Origin: Fidelibacterota bacterium MT.SAG.2 | GTDB taxonomy: Bacteria > Fidelibacterota > SORT01 | DNA length: 44,967 nt | Assembly: GCA_004402915.1 (NCBI GenBank) | Contig: SORU01000012.1 | Coordinates: forward strand, 1-44,967 | Reading direction: 5' to 3' | Part shown: piece after piece, positions 1 through 9,234 of the stretch | How positions within the stretch are numbered: the stretch's first letter is position 1 | How the letters are laid out: the number at the start of each line of letters is the position of its first letter | Notes under the pieces: generated by a model | Database searches by the model: none | The model's input: the letters and a program-made list of their open reading frames with translations, nothing else | What the model was told of the DNA's origin: nothing | Position numbers and translations under genes: made by a program

Positions 1-24
1 ACGCTTTTGAGGAAAGAATTATGA
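1..24 (+). CDS. 3' end of an upstream gene (unidentified)
   Basis: The first reading frame is open from base 1 and ends in TGA at 22-24, overlapping the moaE ATG at 21 in an ATGA arrangement typical of coupled genes in one operon. Only seven residues are visible (ending LLRKEL), too few to name the product. The tail does not end in Gly-Gly, so it does not look like MoaD. It could also be a chance open frame. Confidence 0.35.
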   Translation, partial: TLLRKEL

Positions 25-446
25 AAGTAGCGATAACCGATAAAACTTTAGACCCTACCGAGATCTCCTCATCGGTAAAAAATATCGAGGCAGGCGCCGT
101 TCTTACTTTTCTCGGGACCGCAAGAAAAACATCACGAGGTAGAGAAGTGACTTATTTGGAATATGATGCCTATCCCGAGATGGCGGAGAAAAAGATGACC
201 GTTATATTGAACGAGCTGAAAGAAAAATACAACATAACAGATGGAGTGTTTATCCACCGGATCGGCAGAGTAGAGTTGGGAGAGAATATTGTCGTGATCG
301 CAGTCAGCGCTCCGCACAGCAATGAGGCGTTTGATGCCTGTAGATATGCGGTTAAACGGTTAAAATCCATAGTGCCGATATGGAAAAAAGAGGTGTGGGC
401 GGATGGTGATGAATGGATCGGCTACGAGGGCGAGCCTGATGAATAG
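21..446 (+). CDS. moaE: Molybdopterin synthase catalytic subunit MoaE
   Basis: MoaE is the large subunit of molybdopterin synthase. With thiocarboxylated MoaD it inserts the dithiolene sulfurs into precursor Z (cPMP) in cytosolic molybdenum cofactor synthesis. The 141-residue length is normal for the family. Family signatures are present: FLGTARKTSRGREV near residue 30, the LEYDAYPEMA stretch that follows, HRIGRVELGE near 80, and the C-terminal IVPIWKKEVW segment carrying the conserved substrate-binding lysines. A GAGG ribosome site sits about 7 bases before the ATG. The 3' end overlaps tilS by 8 bases. No moaD, moaA or moaC is in the window, so the rest of the pathway must lie upstream or elsewhere. 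Confidence 0.95.
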   Translation: MKVAITDKTLDPTEISSSVKNIEAGAVLTFLGTARKTSRGREVTYLEYDAYPEMAEKKMTVILNELKEKYNITDGVFIHRIGRVELGENIVVIAVSAPHSNEAFDACRYAVKRLKSIVPIWKKEVWADGDEWIGYEGEPDE

Positions 447-1833
447 ATATTCGTTTCGGAACAATTTTCATAAATTCATCAAGAAGAATCAACTGCTGAA
501 AAAAGGTGATAAAGTTCTTGCTGCCGTCTCAGGGGGAGTGGATTCAACTCTGATGCTTCATTTACTTTGTGACAATATTGGAAAATACGGGATAGAGTTA
601 TCTGTGATACATTTCAATCATCAGCTGCGGGGTAAAGAGGCGGAACGCGACGCGAAATTTGTTGAGAAATTGACAACGGAACTAAATATTCCTTTTTATT
701 TCGAGAAGTTGAACGTTAAGGGTGAGGCGAAGAAACTCGGCACATCAATTCAAGATGCAGGACATATTTTAAGGCGTAAAAAGTATGCCGATTATGTCGA
801 GAAATATAAATTCAATAAAATTGCGACTGCGCATCACAGGGACGATCAGCTTGAGACGCTCCTCATGCGGCTGATCGGGGGAGCGGGTCCGGTCGGAATG
901 TCGGGCATAAGCATAAAAGACGGCTATTATATACGGCCTTTATTATTCTGCGACAGATCAGAGATAGAAGAGTATGCAAAATCCCAAAAGATCGAATGGG
1001 TGGAAGACAGCTCGAACAAAAAAGGCAATTACGTGCGAAACAGACTCAGAAATGATGTTATTCCTGTATTGAAACTGCTGAACCCATCTGCGGCGGATGT
1101 AGCATCAAGATCAGCCCGGATGTTCGGACAACTTTCTGAGGAGCTGCAAAAGTTCTCTAAGGAGATTTTTGATAAATCTCTGATTTCCAAGAAGAAGTCG
1201 GAAATTATTCTTGCTATTCCTCCGATGAGCAATTATTTTAATATGATAGGGTATTATGTGATAGATAACGCTCTTAAATGCATTGATAAGGAGTCACCTA
1301 CAGTTTTAAGCCGACAATTCGACGATTTATTCGATTTAGTTCAAACCGGTGATACCGGAATGGAAATTTCCCTCTCAAACGGATTTAAAGTGTTAAAGGA
1401 CAGAAGCAGTATTGTAATCTATAAGGATTTGGATGTTTCAGAAGCAATCCCTCTGTGTATAGGCGATTCTGTAGAATTTGGAGATATGATATTAGAGACA
1501 AGCGTTACCGGTTGGAAGAAAAACTCCAAGTTACCGGAAGGAAACGATCATGAAGTCGTCGATCACAAATTGATCTACGGGAATCTGCTTAAGATTCGTT
1601 CGTGGAAAGATGGTGATAGATTCCAGCCTTTAGGATTTAACGGTACGAAAAATATAAGTGATTTGCTGACTGAAAAGAAAATTCGTCTCAATAAAAAAAG
1701 AAGAATTTCTGTTTTGGAATGTGGTGACGAAATTATCTGGGTATGCGGTGTTAGATTGAGCGAAAAATTTAAGGTTAGTGAAACTACTAAAGAGGTGGTT
1801 CATCTTAAAATTAAAAGCATAAATTTGAATTAG
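439..1833 (+). CDS. tilS: tRNA(Ile)-lysidine synthetase TilS
   Basis: TilS ATP-dependently attaches lysine to C34 of tRNA-Ile(CAU), switching its decoding from AUG to AUA. The PP-loop SGGVDS is at residues 31-36, followed by family blocks HFNHQLRGKEAERDA and TAHHRDDQLET. The C-terminal substrate-binding domain is recognisable by RSWKDGDRFQPLGF and ISDLLTEKKI. I place the start at ATG 439 (MNRYSF). The frame is open back to an ATG at 403, but that would overlap moaE by 44 bases and add residues unlike family N termini. Product 464 aa, normal for a two-domain TilS. The order tilS-hpt-ftsH is also found in Bacillus and many other bacteria. This gene is relevant to the possible AUA start of addB at 38083. 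Confidence 0.93.
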   Translation: MNRYSFRNNFHKFIKKNQLLKKGDKVLAAVSGGVDSTLMLHLLCDNIGKYGIELSVIHFNHQLRGKEAERDAKFVEKLTTELNIPFYFEKLNVKGEAKKLGTSIQDAGHILRRKKYADYVEKYKFNKIATAHHRDDQLETLLMRLIGGAGPVGMSGISIKDGYYIRPLLFCDRSEIEEYAKSQKIEWVEDSSNKKGNYVRNRLRNDVIPVLKLLNPSAADVASRSARMFGQLSEELQKFSKEIFDKSLISKKKSEIILAIPPMSNYFNMIGYYVIDNALKCIDKESPTVLSRQFDDLFDLVQTGDTGMEISLSNGFKVLKDRSSIVIYKDLDVSEAIPLCIGDSVEFGDMILETSVTGWKKNSKLPEGNDHEVVDHKLIYGNLLKIRSWKDGDRFQPLGFNGTKNISDLLTEKKIRLNKKRRISVLECGDEIIWVCGVRLSEKFKVSETTKEVVHLKIKSINLN

Positions 1834-1837
1834 GTTG

Positions 1838-2404
1838 ATGGATAAGAAAGAAACAATAAAATATTTTTCCAGAATGGAAAATCTCGAGATGGTAATCACT
1901 AAAGAAGAAATACAGACGAAAATTACTGATATAGCTACTGTAATAAACAATGATTACGCTGATAAAGATCCGATATTTATCGGAGTTTTGAACGGTTCAT
2001 TCATGTTTATGGCTGATTTGTTAAGAAAGATCAAACTCAATTGCGAAGTTGATTTTATAAAGATATCAAGCTATGCGGATGCAACAAGAACAAGCGGAAC
2101 TGTGAGATTGATAAAAGATATTTCAGCGGATATCAATGGAAGACATGTTATCATAGTTGAGGATATTGTCGATACGGGACTCACTGTTAGATTTTTAAAA
2201 AGAAGGATGCAAGACAGTGGAACACTGTCCGTTGAATTTATCTCATTACTATTCAAGGAAACCGAAGCAAGCGTGGGCGTGAAAATAAAATATGTCGGAT
2301 TTAATATACCTAATAAGTATGTTGTAGGGTATGGACTGGATTACGCGCAGAAATTAAGGAGCTTAGAGTCTATTTATACAATGAGGGAACTTCCTCCTGA
2401 ATAA
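1838..2404 (+). CDS. hpt: Hypoxanthine phosphoribosyltransferase
   Basis: Salvage enzyme converting hypoxanthine (and usually guanine) plus PRPP to IMP/GMP in the cytosol. The PRPP-binding motif of type I phosphoribosyltransferases, VIIVEDIVDTGLT, lies mid-protein, and the family blocks FIGVLNGSFMFMADL and VDFIKISSY precede it. The start is uncertain: TTG 1835, ATG 1838 or ATG 1874 (MENLEMVITK). The last gives the more usual N terminus, but no start has a strong ribosome site. The gene begins a few bases after tilS and is followed by ftsH after about 20 bases, an order conserved in many phyla, so the three are probably cotranscribed. Confidence 0.92.
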   Translation: MDKKETIKYFSRMENLEMVITKEEIQTKITDIATVINNDYADKDPIFIGVLNGSFMFMADLLRKIKLNCEVDFIKISSYADATRTSGTVRLIKDISADINGRHVIIVEDIVDTGLTVRFLKRRMQDSGTLSVEFISLLFKETEASVGVKIKYVGFNIPNKYVVGYGLDYAQKLRSLESIYTMRELPPE

Positions 2405-2424
2405 ATAGCGTATAATAGAAAAAG

Positions 2425-4518
2425 ATGAATGCAAAAGATAAAAATGAAAACGATGACAAAATGAAACGAAAGATGGGCAGCGGCAAAAATCCGCTAAAAA
2501 AACTAAAACTCCGTCCGAAGGGATCCTCGAACGGTGCAAAATCTCCCGATGGAGAGAACCAGCCGGGCAAAAAAGCTGTCCGGAACTTAATGCTTTGGTT
2601 GATGATTGCAGTAGGATTCATCATTCTCGCACAAATATTGGCTTTTGACCAAAAAGAAGAAATTGAAATAAGCTTTTCCGAATTCAGATCATTTTTGCTT
2701 GGCGGGATCATACAACAAGCTACCATCATTGAAAATGAGTTTCACGGTGAACTGTATTCTCCTGTCACTGTGATGAGGCTATCGAAAAGAGGCGGGGCAG
2801 GGGATTCCACTACTGTCGTAATAGAAGAGAAATTTAAAGTGATCCTGCCCGAAAATTACGCTGATCCTGAAGTTCTTGCAGAGTGGGACGGGGTGGGTCT
2901 AAAATATAATTTCAAAGTTAAATCGATGGATTGGGTTGGATATCTTCTACAGTTAAGCCCCTGGATACTGATATTTGCTTTTTGGTTCATAATGATGAGA
3001 AGGATGCAAGGGGGCGGTCAAAAGGGAATATTCTCGTTTGGGAAGAGTAAAGCGCGCATTATAACAGACAAAGATAAAAAAGTGACTTTTGATGATATTG
3101 CAGGAGCTGACGAAGCGAAGCATGAGCTTCAAGAGGTGATAGGATTTTTAAAGAACCCGGATAAATTCGGTCGCCTTGGAGGTAGGATACCAAGAGGAGT
3201 TCTTCTAACCGGACCTCCCGGTACAGGGAAAACTCTGCTTGCCAAAGCGGTAGCCGGAGAAGCGGGAGTGCCGTTCTACAGTATCAGCGGCGCAGATTTT
3301 GTCGAAATGTTTGTAGGTGTCGGGGCTTCAAGAGTCAGGGACCTTTTTGAACAAGGTAGAAAGAACGCGCCGTGTATTATATTTATCGATGAACTTGATG
3401 CGGTCGGAAGAACGAGAGGAGCGGGACTTGGCGGAGGTCATGACGAAAGAGAACAGACTCTAAATCAATTGTTGGTTGAAATGGACGGATTTGAATCTAC
3501 CGAAGGCGTAATTCTACTCTCAGCTACAAATCGAGCGGATGTCTTGGATAAAGCTCTGCTTCGGCCGGGAAGATTTGACAGATTAGTGGTTGTTGGAAAT
3601 CCCGATGTTCGGGGCAGAAAAGGGATATTGGAGATCCATACTCGTAATATTGAGATGGCTAAAAATATAGATCTATCTGTTCTTGCGAAAGGAACGCCGG
3701 GTTTGTCAGGCGCAGATTTGGCTAATCTGGTCAACGAAGCGGCGCTTTTGGCGGCAAGCAAAGACAAGGATGTGGTCGAAGTCGAAGATTTTGAAGACGC
3801 TAAGGACAAGGTAATGATGGGGGTTGCCCGAACGAGTATGATAATTAGCGACACTGAACGGATGATCACTGCCTACCATGAAGCGGGACATGCTTTAGTT
3901 GCGAGGTCTATTCCGGAAGCCGATCCGATTCATAAGGTAACTATAATACCGAGAGGGGGAGCGTTAGGAGTGACCCACCAACTGCCTATTGATGAAAGAC
4001 ACAACTATTCCAGAACACTGATAAACATTCAACTTGCTATACTGCTCGGTGGAAGAGCTGCGGAAAAACTTATCTATAATGATTATACGACGGGCGCCGG
4101 AAACGACATCGAACGAGCGACCGAACTGGCAAGAAGAATGGTTTGCGAATGGGGAATGAGCGATAAACTCGGACCGCTCACATTCGGCAAAAAAGCCGAA
4201 GAAATATTTCTCGCCAGGGAGATATCGCAGCATAGGGACTATAGTGAACAGACGGCGAAGGAGATTGACAGCGAAGTGCGCGCAATCGTCTTGAAAGCCG
4301 AAGAGAGAGCAACAACTATCCTGAAGAAGAGGACACCTGCTCTCAAACGGATTGCCGCAGGATTGTTAGAAAGAGAAATTATAGACAGCAAAGAGCTTGA
4401 CGCTCTCATAGCGGGTAAAAAACTTGCACCCTTGAACAGAGGGAATGGAAAACAAAAAACTAAACGTAAGAAGGTAACTTCGGCAAGCAAAAAAGCGAAA
4501 GAGGGGAAAGAAAAGTAA
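2425..4518 (+). CDS. ftsH: ATP-dependent zinc metalloprotease FtsH
   Basis: Membrane-anchored hexameric AAA+ protease that extracts and degrades membrane and unstable cytosolic proteins. Order of parts: a lysine-rich cytoplasmic leader of about 50 residues, TM1 (about 54-72), a short periplasmic domain, TM2 near 175-190, then the AAA module with Walker A GPPGTGKT at 263-270 and Walker B IIFIDE at 318-323. The M41 protease domain has HEAGH at 485-489 and the third zinc ligand Asp561 in GNDIERAT. The 697-residue product is complete, with a Lys-rich tail. The N-terminal leader is longer than in E. coli; ATG 2461 (MKRKMG) is a possible alternative start. Confidence 0.97.
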   Translation: MNAKDKNENDDKMKRKMGSGKNPLKKLKLRPKGSSNGAKSPDGENQPGKKAVRNLMLWLMIAVGFIILAQILAFDQKEEIEISFSEFRSFLLGGIIQQATIIENEFHGELYSPVTVMRLSKRGGAGDSTTVVIEEKFKVILPENYADPEVLAEWDGVGLKYNFKVKSMDWVGYLLQLSPWILIFAFWFIMMRRMQGGGQKGIFSFGKSKARIITDKDKKVTFDDIAGADEAKHELQEVIGFLKNPDKFGRLGGRIPRGVLLTGPPGTGKTLLAKAVAGEAGVPFYSISGADFVEMFVGVGASRVRDLFEQGRKNAPCIIFIDELDAVGRTRGAGLGGGHDEREQTLNQLLVEMDGFESTEGVILLSATNRADVLDKALLRPGRFDRLVVVGNPDVRGRKGILEIHTRNIEMAKNIDLSVLAKGTPGLSGADLANLVNEAALLAASKDKDVVEVEDFEDAKDKVMMGVARTSMIISDTERMITAYHEAGHALVARSIPEADPIHKVTIIPRGGALGVTHQLPIDERHNYSRTLINIQLAILLGGRAAEKLIYNDYTTGAGNDIERATELARRMVCEWGMSDKLGPLTFGKKAEEIFLAREISQHRDYSEQTAKEIDSEVRAIVLKAEERATTILKKRTPALKRIAAGLLEREIIDSKELDALIAGKKLAPLNRGNGKQKTKRKKVTSASKKAKEGKEK

Positions 4519-4557
4519 AACAAATGACGGACTGTCTGCCGTACCGGGAATAAGAAA

Positions 4558-5427
4558 TTGAGCGAACAGAAGGTAAGCCCACTCGCAATTCAAACGGGTG
4601 ATTATCTTCTCAAATTTAACGGGCGAACACTTGTGATGGGAATTCTCAACGTGACGCCCGATTCTTTTTCTGATGGCGGTATGTTCCTCGAAAAAGATAA
4701 AGCCGTTGCAAGAGGAATAGCTTTGGCAAATGAGGGAGCTGATATTATCGACATTGGCGGCGAATCCACTCGTCCGGGGGCTGACCCTGTATCGCTTCAA
4801 GAAGAGCTCGATAGAGTTATTCCGGTTATCAGTGAATTAACCAACTCAATTGACGTTCCGATTTCTGTAGATACATACAAATCAGACGTAGCAAGGGAAG
4901 CAATCAGCGCGGGAGCGTCGATGATTAATGATATCAGCGGGTTAAGGTTCGACAAGGAAATGGCGAACTTAGCTGCCGAGAAGGAGGTTCCGGTCGTTCT
5001 GATGCATATCAAAGGGTCTCCACGAGATATGCAATCAGATCCTCAGTATGATGATATGCTTGAAGAAATCAAAAATTATCTGTCAGAATCTATAGATATC
5101 GGGATTCAGGCAGGAATTGACGAGAGTAAGATCATAGTCGATCCGGGGATCGGATTCGGGAAGAAGATCGAAGACAACTTTGAACTGATAAAAAATCTCG
5201 GTTTTTTCCGCTCATTGGGTCACCCGATCTTGGTAGGTCCCTCGCGGAAATCGTTTTTGTGGAAAACGCTGTCACGCGCGCCAAGCGATACGCTCGAAGC
5301 GACTACGGCCGCTGTTACGGCAAGTATTCTGTTTGGGGCTGATATCGTTCGTGTGCACGATGTAAAGGAGATTTCCGGCGCGATAAAGATAGCCGATCTG
5401 ATATCTAATTCTCCGGAGCTGAATTAA
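4558..5427 (+). CDS. folP: Dihydropteroate synthase
   Basis: Condenses p-aminobenzoate with 6-hydroxymethyl-dihydropterin pyrophosphate in folate synthesis; the target of sulfonamides. Both DHPS signatures are present: MGILNVTPDSFSDGG near residue 27 and IDIGGESTRPGA near 62. Downstream blocks include ISVDTYKSDVA, the pterin-binding DPGIGFGK and LVGPSRKSF. At 289 residues it is a standard single-domain TIM barrel. The only usable start ahead of the conserved region is TTG 4558; an in-frame stop lies just upstream at 4525 and no strong ribosome site is visible. It is followed after one base by cdaA, an adjacency familiar from Bacteroidota and relatives. Confidence 0.96.
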   Translation: MSEQKVSPLAIQTGDYLLKFNGRTLVMGILNVTPDSFSDGGMFLEKDKAVARGIALANEGADIIDIGGESTRPGADPVSLQEELDRVIPVISELTNSIDVPISVDTYKSDVAREAISAGASMINDISGLRFDKEMANLAAEKEVPVVLMHIKGSPRDMQSDPQYDDMLEEIKNYLSESIDIGIQAGIDESKIIVDPGIGFGKKIEDNFELIKNLGFFRSLGHPILVGPSRKSFLWKTLSRAPSDTLEATTAAVTASILFGADIVRVHDVKEISGAIKIADLISNSPELN

Positions 5428-5428
5428 G

Positions 5429-6196
5429 TTGGAACTATTTAAGATAGGTTTTCTCACGGTATCTCTCATCGACGTATTGGATGTTTTAGCCGTTAGCTTC
5501 ATCTTTTATAAGCTATATCAAGCGCTGAGCGGGTCACGCGCAGCTCAGATGATGATCGGATTAGCAGTTATACTCATGGTATCGGTCATAGTTCAATTCC
5601 TGAATATGAGTGGAATGTCATGGCTGATAGAAAACATCAGGACGGTATGGGTAATAGCATTCGTTATACTCTTTCAGCCTGAATTAAGGCGTATTCTTCT
5701 GACGCTCGGGCAGAGCAGATTGGCTCGAAAGCTTTTTCAGGTGGAGGGAATACGAGCCATCGATACGGTCATAGAAACAGTATTTGAATTGTCGAAGAGA
5801 CGGTATGGCGGGCTTATTGTCATCCAACGGGATGCCGGGTTGAAATCAATTGTTGAAAACGGAGTTCGCTTGAATGCGCGCGCCGCGCCGGAACTGTTAG
5901 TATCGATCTTTAATCCGCAATCGCCTCTACATGATGGAGCCGTGGTAATCTCGGGAGAAACGATCGAGGCGGCAAAATGTATTCTCCCTCTCTCTGAAAA
6001 CCCGACTATTGATAAAAGGATGGGAACGCGTCATTTAGCGGCGTTGGGATTATCAGAAGAATCAGATGCCGTGGTCGTGGTCGTATCGGAAGAAACGGGA
6101 AGAGTCGCGCTTGCGCATAAGGGAGTCTTTCAAAGAGGATTGGAAGAGAGCACGTTAAGGGGATTCCTGAATAAGCTGTTACTGCCGGCTGTGTAA
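5429..6196 (+). CDS. cdaA: Membrane diadenylate cyclase CdaA (DisA_N domain)
   Basis: Makes the second messenger c-di-AMP from two ATP, controlling potassium, osmolyte and wall homeostasis in organisms studied. The protein has three N-terminal membrane segments (about 8-32, 38-60 and 68-86) followed by a cytosolic DisA_N catalytic domain. The DGA motif is intact at residues 169-171. The second motif, normally RHR, reads R201-H202-L203 in GTRHLAALG. TTG is the start, one base after folP. glnB follows 12 bases downstream, suggesting a folP-cdaA-glnB-glnA transcript. No cdaR regulator gene is adjacent, unlike in Firmicutes. Family assignment is firm; full activity with the altered motif is inferred. 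Confidence 0.92.
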   Translation: MELFKIGFLTVSLIDVLDVLAVSFIFYKLYQALSGSRAAQMMIGLAVILMVSVIVQFLNMSGMSWLIENIRTVWVIAFVILFQPELRRILLTLGQSRLARKLFQVEGIRAIDTVIETVFELSKRRYGGLIVIQRDAGLKSIVENGVRLNARAAPELLVSIFNPQSPLHDGAVVISGETIEAAKCILPLSENPTIDKRMGTRHLAALGLSEESDAVVVVVSEETGRVALAHKGVFQRGLEESTLRGFLNKLLLPAV

Positions 6197-6550
<354 letters not shown>

Positions 6551-6568
6551 CAAAAAAGGAGGTAATTA

Positions 6569-7987
6569 ATGGCAGACAGTCGCGCTGAAGTTTACAAATT
6601 AGCCAAAGAATCGGGAGCGGAATTGGTGGACCTGAAATTTATGGATTTCCCCGGCATATGGCAGCATTTCACAGTTCCTATAAGTCAATTAGGCGATGAA
6701 ATGTTTGAAGAGGGGCTCGGATTTGATGGTTCGAGTATAAGAGGTTGGCAGAAGATCAATGAATCTGATATGCTCGTAATTCCCGACCCGTCAACCGCAA
6801 TCATCGATCCCATTTTAAGCGATCCGACTATCAGCATGGTTTGCGATGTGCACGATCCGATTACGAGAGAGAGGTACAGCAGATGCCCGCGTTTTGTCGC
6901 TCAGAAAGCAGAAAATTATCTTAAGTCTACCGGCATAGCCGATATCGTATATGTTGGTCCCGAAGCGGAATTTTTTATTTTTGATGATGTTCGGTTCGAC
7001 CAAACTGAAAATTCAAGTTTTTATATAGTGGATTCTATAGAAGGAAGGTGGAATTCGGGAAGTGATGAAGGTCCTAATCTTGGGCATAAGCCACGATATA
7101 AAGAGGGATATTTCCCGGTGCCGCCGACTGATTCTTTAGTGGATCTTCGTAGCGAAATGATGTTGACCATGATAGAATGCGGTCTTCATCCTGAAACGCA
7201 GCATCATGAAGTTGCCTCAGGAGGGCAGTCGGAAATTGACCTCAAATATGATTCTCTCGTGAAAATGGCTGACGGCATTCTATTATTCAAGTATATCGTC
7301 AAAAATATTGCGAAAAAACATAACAAAACGGTTACTTTCATGCCGAAACCTATCTATGGGGACAACGGGTCCGGTATGCATACTCATTTTAGCCTGTGGA
7401 AGAGTGATGAAAACCTATTCGCAGGGACTGAATATGCCGGTTTGAGTGAGATGGGGATGCATTTTATGGGCGGAATATTGAAACACGCACCGGCTGTTGT
7501 GGCGTTCACAAATCCCACTACAAACTCCTTCAAACGATTGGTACCGGGATTTGAAGCGCCTGTAAATTTAGCATACTCTCAACGGAATAGAAGCGCGGTC
7601 ATTCGAATTCCGATGTACTCTTCAAATCCGAAATCAAAGAGGATTGAGTTCAGGGTACCTGATTCGGCATGCAATCCGTACCTCGCTTTCACGGCGATAT
7701 TGATGGCAGGTCTCGACGGAATACAGAATAAGATCGATCCGGGCGAGCCTCTCGACAGGAATATTTATGATCTGGAACCGGAAGAATTGGCTAAAGTACC
7801 TTCAACTCCCGGTTCGTTAGAAGAGGCGTTGAACGCGCTGCAAGACGATCATGAATTTCTTCTTAAAGGGGATGTGATGACGGAGGACGTTTTAACAACC
7901 TGGATAGAATATAAGATGGAGAATGAGGTAAATGAAATGCGAATGAGACCTCATCCGTATGAGTTCGCGTTATACTACGATATTTAG
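6569..7987 (+). CDS. glnA: Type I glutamine synthetase
   Basis: ATP-dependent ligation of ammonia to glutamate, the main nitrogen assimilation step; the family forms cytosolic dodecamers. The protein has 472 residues, the GSI size. Visible blocks: [11 protein letters not shown] near 50, metal-binding [10 protein letters not shown], the ATP-binding region with [11 protein letters not shown], and NRSAVIRIP with RIEFRVPDS. Tyr400 in NIYDL occupies the adenylylation position of the GSI-beta subtype, so control by GlnE is possible, although no glnE is seen here. A strong AAGGAGG ribosome site precedes the ATG. It lies 18 bases after glnB and is probably cotranscribed with it. Confidence 0.97.
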   Translation: MADSRAEVYKLAKESGAELVDLKFMDFPGIWQHFTVPISQLGDEMFEEGLGFDGSSIRGWQKINESDMLVIPDPSTAIIDPILSDPTISMVCDVHDPITRERYSRCPRFVAQKAENYLKSTGIADIVYVGPEAEFFIFDDVRFDQTENSSFYIVDSIEGRWNSGSDEGPNLGHKPRYKEGYFPVPPTDSLVDLRSEMMLTMIECGLHPETQHHEVASGGQSEIDLKYDSLVKMADGILLFKYIVKNIAKKHNKTVTFMPKPIYGDNGSGMHTHFSLWKSDENLFAGTEYAGLSEMGMHFMGGILKHAPAVVAFTNPTTNSFKRLVPGFEAPVNLAYSQRNRSAVIRIPMYSSNPKSKRIEFRVPDSACNPYLAFTAILMAGLDGIQNKIDPGEPLDRNIYDLEPEELAKVPSTPGSLEEALNALQDDHEFLLKGDVMTEDVLTTWIEYKMENEVNEMRMRPHPYEFALYYDI

Positions 7988-7998
7988 CGGTGTAATAT

Positions 7999-8034
7999 AT
8001 TCGGCAGTCGGGGATGTAGCCGAATAAATATTTT
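7999..8034 (+). terminator. Possible terminator after glnA
   Basis: A perfect 7-base inverted repeat (ATTCGGC at 7999-8005, GCCGAAT at 8019-8025) with a 13-base loop lies 11 bases after the glnA stop and is followed by an A/T-rich stretch ending in TTTT. The loop is long and the T run is not adjacent to the stem, so this is a moderate candidate only. Confidence 0.35.
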
Positions 8035-8074
8035 GATAGATCTCAGGGTAACCGCTGACACTGTTACGCAAGCA

Positions 8075-8103
8075 TTGACATGGTAGTAAATTATAATTAA
8101 GTT
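8075..8103 (+). promoter_or_regulatory. Candidate promoter for prfB
   Basis: TTGACA at 8075-8080 matches a -35 hexamer exactly. At the usual 17-base spacing the -10 would be TAAGTT (8098-8103), a poor match; a perfect TATAAT at 8092-8097 is only 11 bases away. The 145-base gap between glnA and prfB is AT-rich and is the natural place for a promoter, but the exact boxes are uncertain. Confidence 0.3.
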
Positions 8104-8132
8104 TACATTTCAATTTAATTTTAAGGAATAAG

Positions 8133-9234
8133 ATGCTCGATTTAGAAAAAGATAAAGCAAAAGAACTTACCAAACGGTTGGAAGACCTTCGGGGGTATCT
8201 TTGATATATCCTCAAAAAACACTGAACTCGACAAATTAAGAGAATTTACGGCTGACACTAATTTCTGGAATAACAGCGAGAATGCTCAATCAACTCTGAA
8301 AAAGATCTCTAACCTCGAAAAAGCGATCAAATCGATAGAAAAAATTGACCGATTGAAAGATGACACGAATACCCTCATCGAGCTTACGGAAGAGGATGGA
8401 AGCGGGGAGTTCAGCGCCGAGTTAAAATCTATACTTGAAGAGTTTTCAAATGACGTAGAGGATCTCGAATTCAAACGGATGCTCGGTAAAGAGGAAGACG
8501 TTAAGGATGCTATTCTCGCTATCAATCCGGGCGCCGGCGGGACTGAGGCTCAGGATTGGGTTGAGATGCTGCTGAGGATGTACGAACGTTGGGCTTCCGA
8601 CAGTGGTTTTGAGACGGGAATTTTGGATTATCAGTCAGGCGACGAAGCTGGAATCAAATCTGTTACTATCGAAGTTAAGGGAGAATACGCATATGGCTAC
8701 TTGAAAGCGGAAGCGGGCGTTCACAGGTTAGTGAGATTGTCTCCGTTTGATTCAGCGAATCGGCGGCACACGTCGTTCGCATCCGTATTCGTGTATCCTC
8801 AGGTTGACGAAGATATTGAAATAGAGATAGACGTTTCAGACCTTCGGATCGATACTTACAGAGCCAGCGGAGCGGGTGGTCAGCATGTAAATAAGACCGA
8901 CTCCGCAATAAGGATAACTCACCTGCCGACAGGCATAGTGGTTCAATGCCAGAACGAGCGTTCGCAGCATAAGAACAAAGCCACTGCAATGAAGATGCTG
9001 AAAGCACGGCTATATACATTAAAATTAGAAGAGAAAGCAAGTAAAATGAAAGAGATGGAGTCTACCAAACAGGAGATCGGTTTCGGGAGTCAGATTCGTT
9101 CGTATGTTTTTCATCCGTATAATATGGTCAAAGACCATCGGACAGGAACGGAGACAGGGAATATCCAGGCTGTGATGAACGGCAAAATAGACGAATTTAT
9201 TAAATCTTATTTGTTGAATAATGCGGGACAATAA
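8133..9234 (+). CDS. prfB: Peptide chain release factor 2, expressed by +1 frameshift
   Basis: RF2 reads UGA and UAA stop codons and triggers release of the finished peptide. The first 23 codons run from ATG 8133 (AAGGA site at 8123) to an in-frame TGA at 8202-8204. The rest of the protein, beginning with Asp from GAT at 8203, lies in the +1 frame. The shifted product is about 366 residues, the normal RF2 length. The peptide-release motif GGQ is at about 248-250, and the stop-recognition tripeptide SPF lies in VRLSPFDSANRRH. A frame starting at ATG 8353 would lack the conserved N-terminal helices. lysS follows with a TAATG overlap, the same order as in E. coli. Confidence 0.95.
8190..8205 (+). 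other. Programmed +1 frameshift site in prfB
   Basis: The bases CGGGGGTATCTTTGAT carry every element of the classic RF2 autoregulatory site: a G-rich Shine-Dalgarno-like run, slippery CTT, then T-GA. When RF2 is scarce, ribosomes pause at UGA and slip from CUU to UUU, restoring the frame. Two details differ from the E. coli site: CGGGGG replaces AGGGGG, and the base after TGA is T, not C. Confidence 0.95.

Noticed and set aside
403-438. tilS starting at ATG 403
   Set aside because: The extra 12 residues lie wholly within moaE and do not resemble TilS N termini; ATG 439 gives the normal 8-base overlap.
2411-2416. TATAAT as a -10 box ahead of ftsH
   Set aside because: It is within a 20-base gap in a tight tilS-hpt-ftsH run, with no matching -35, and would leave almost no leader.
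4366-4800. A 144-codon minus-strand ORF across the ftsH/folP junction
   Set aside because: It is antisense to conserved parts of both genes and its peptide has no domain features.
8092-8097. TATAAT paired with TTGACA 8075 as a sigma-70 promoter
   Set aside because: The spacing is 11 bases, far below the usual 16-18; I list only the broader region as a weak promoter.
8353-9234. A separate short release factor gene starting at ATG 8353
   Set aside because: The reading frame continues upstream through a clear RF2 frameshift site to ATG 8133, giving full-length RF2.
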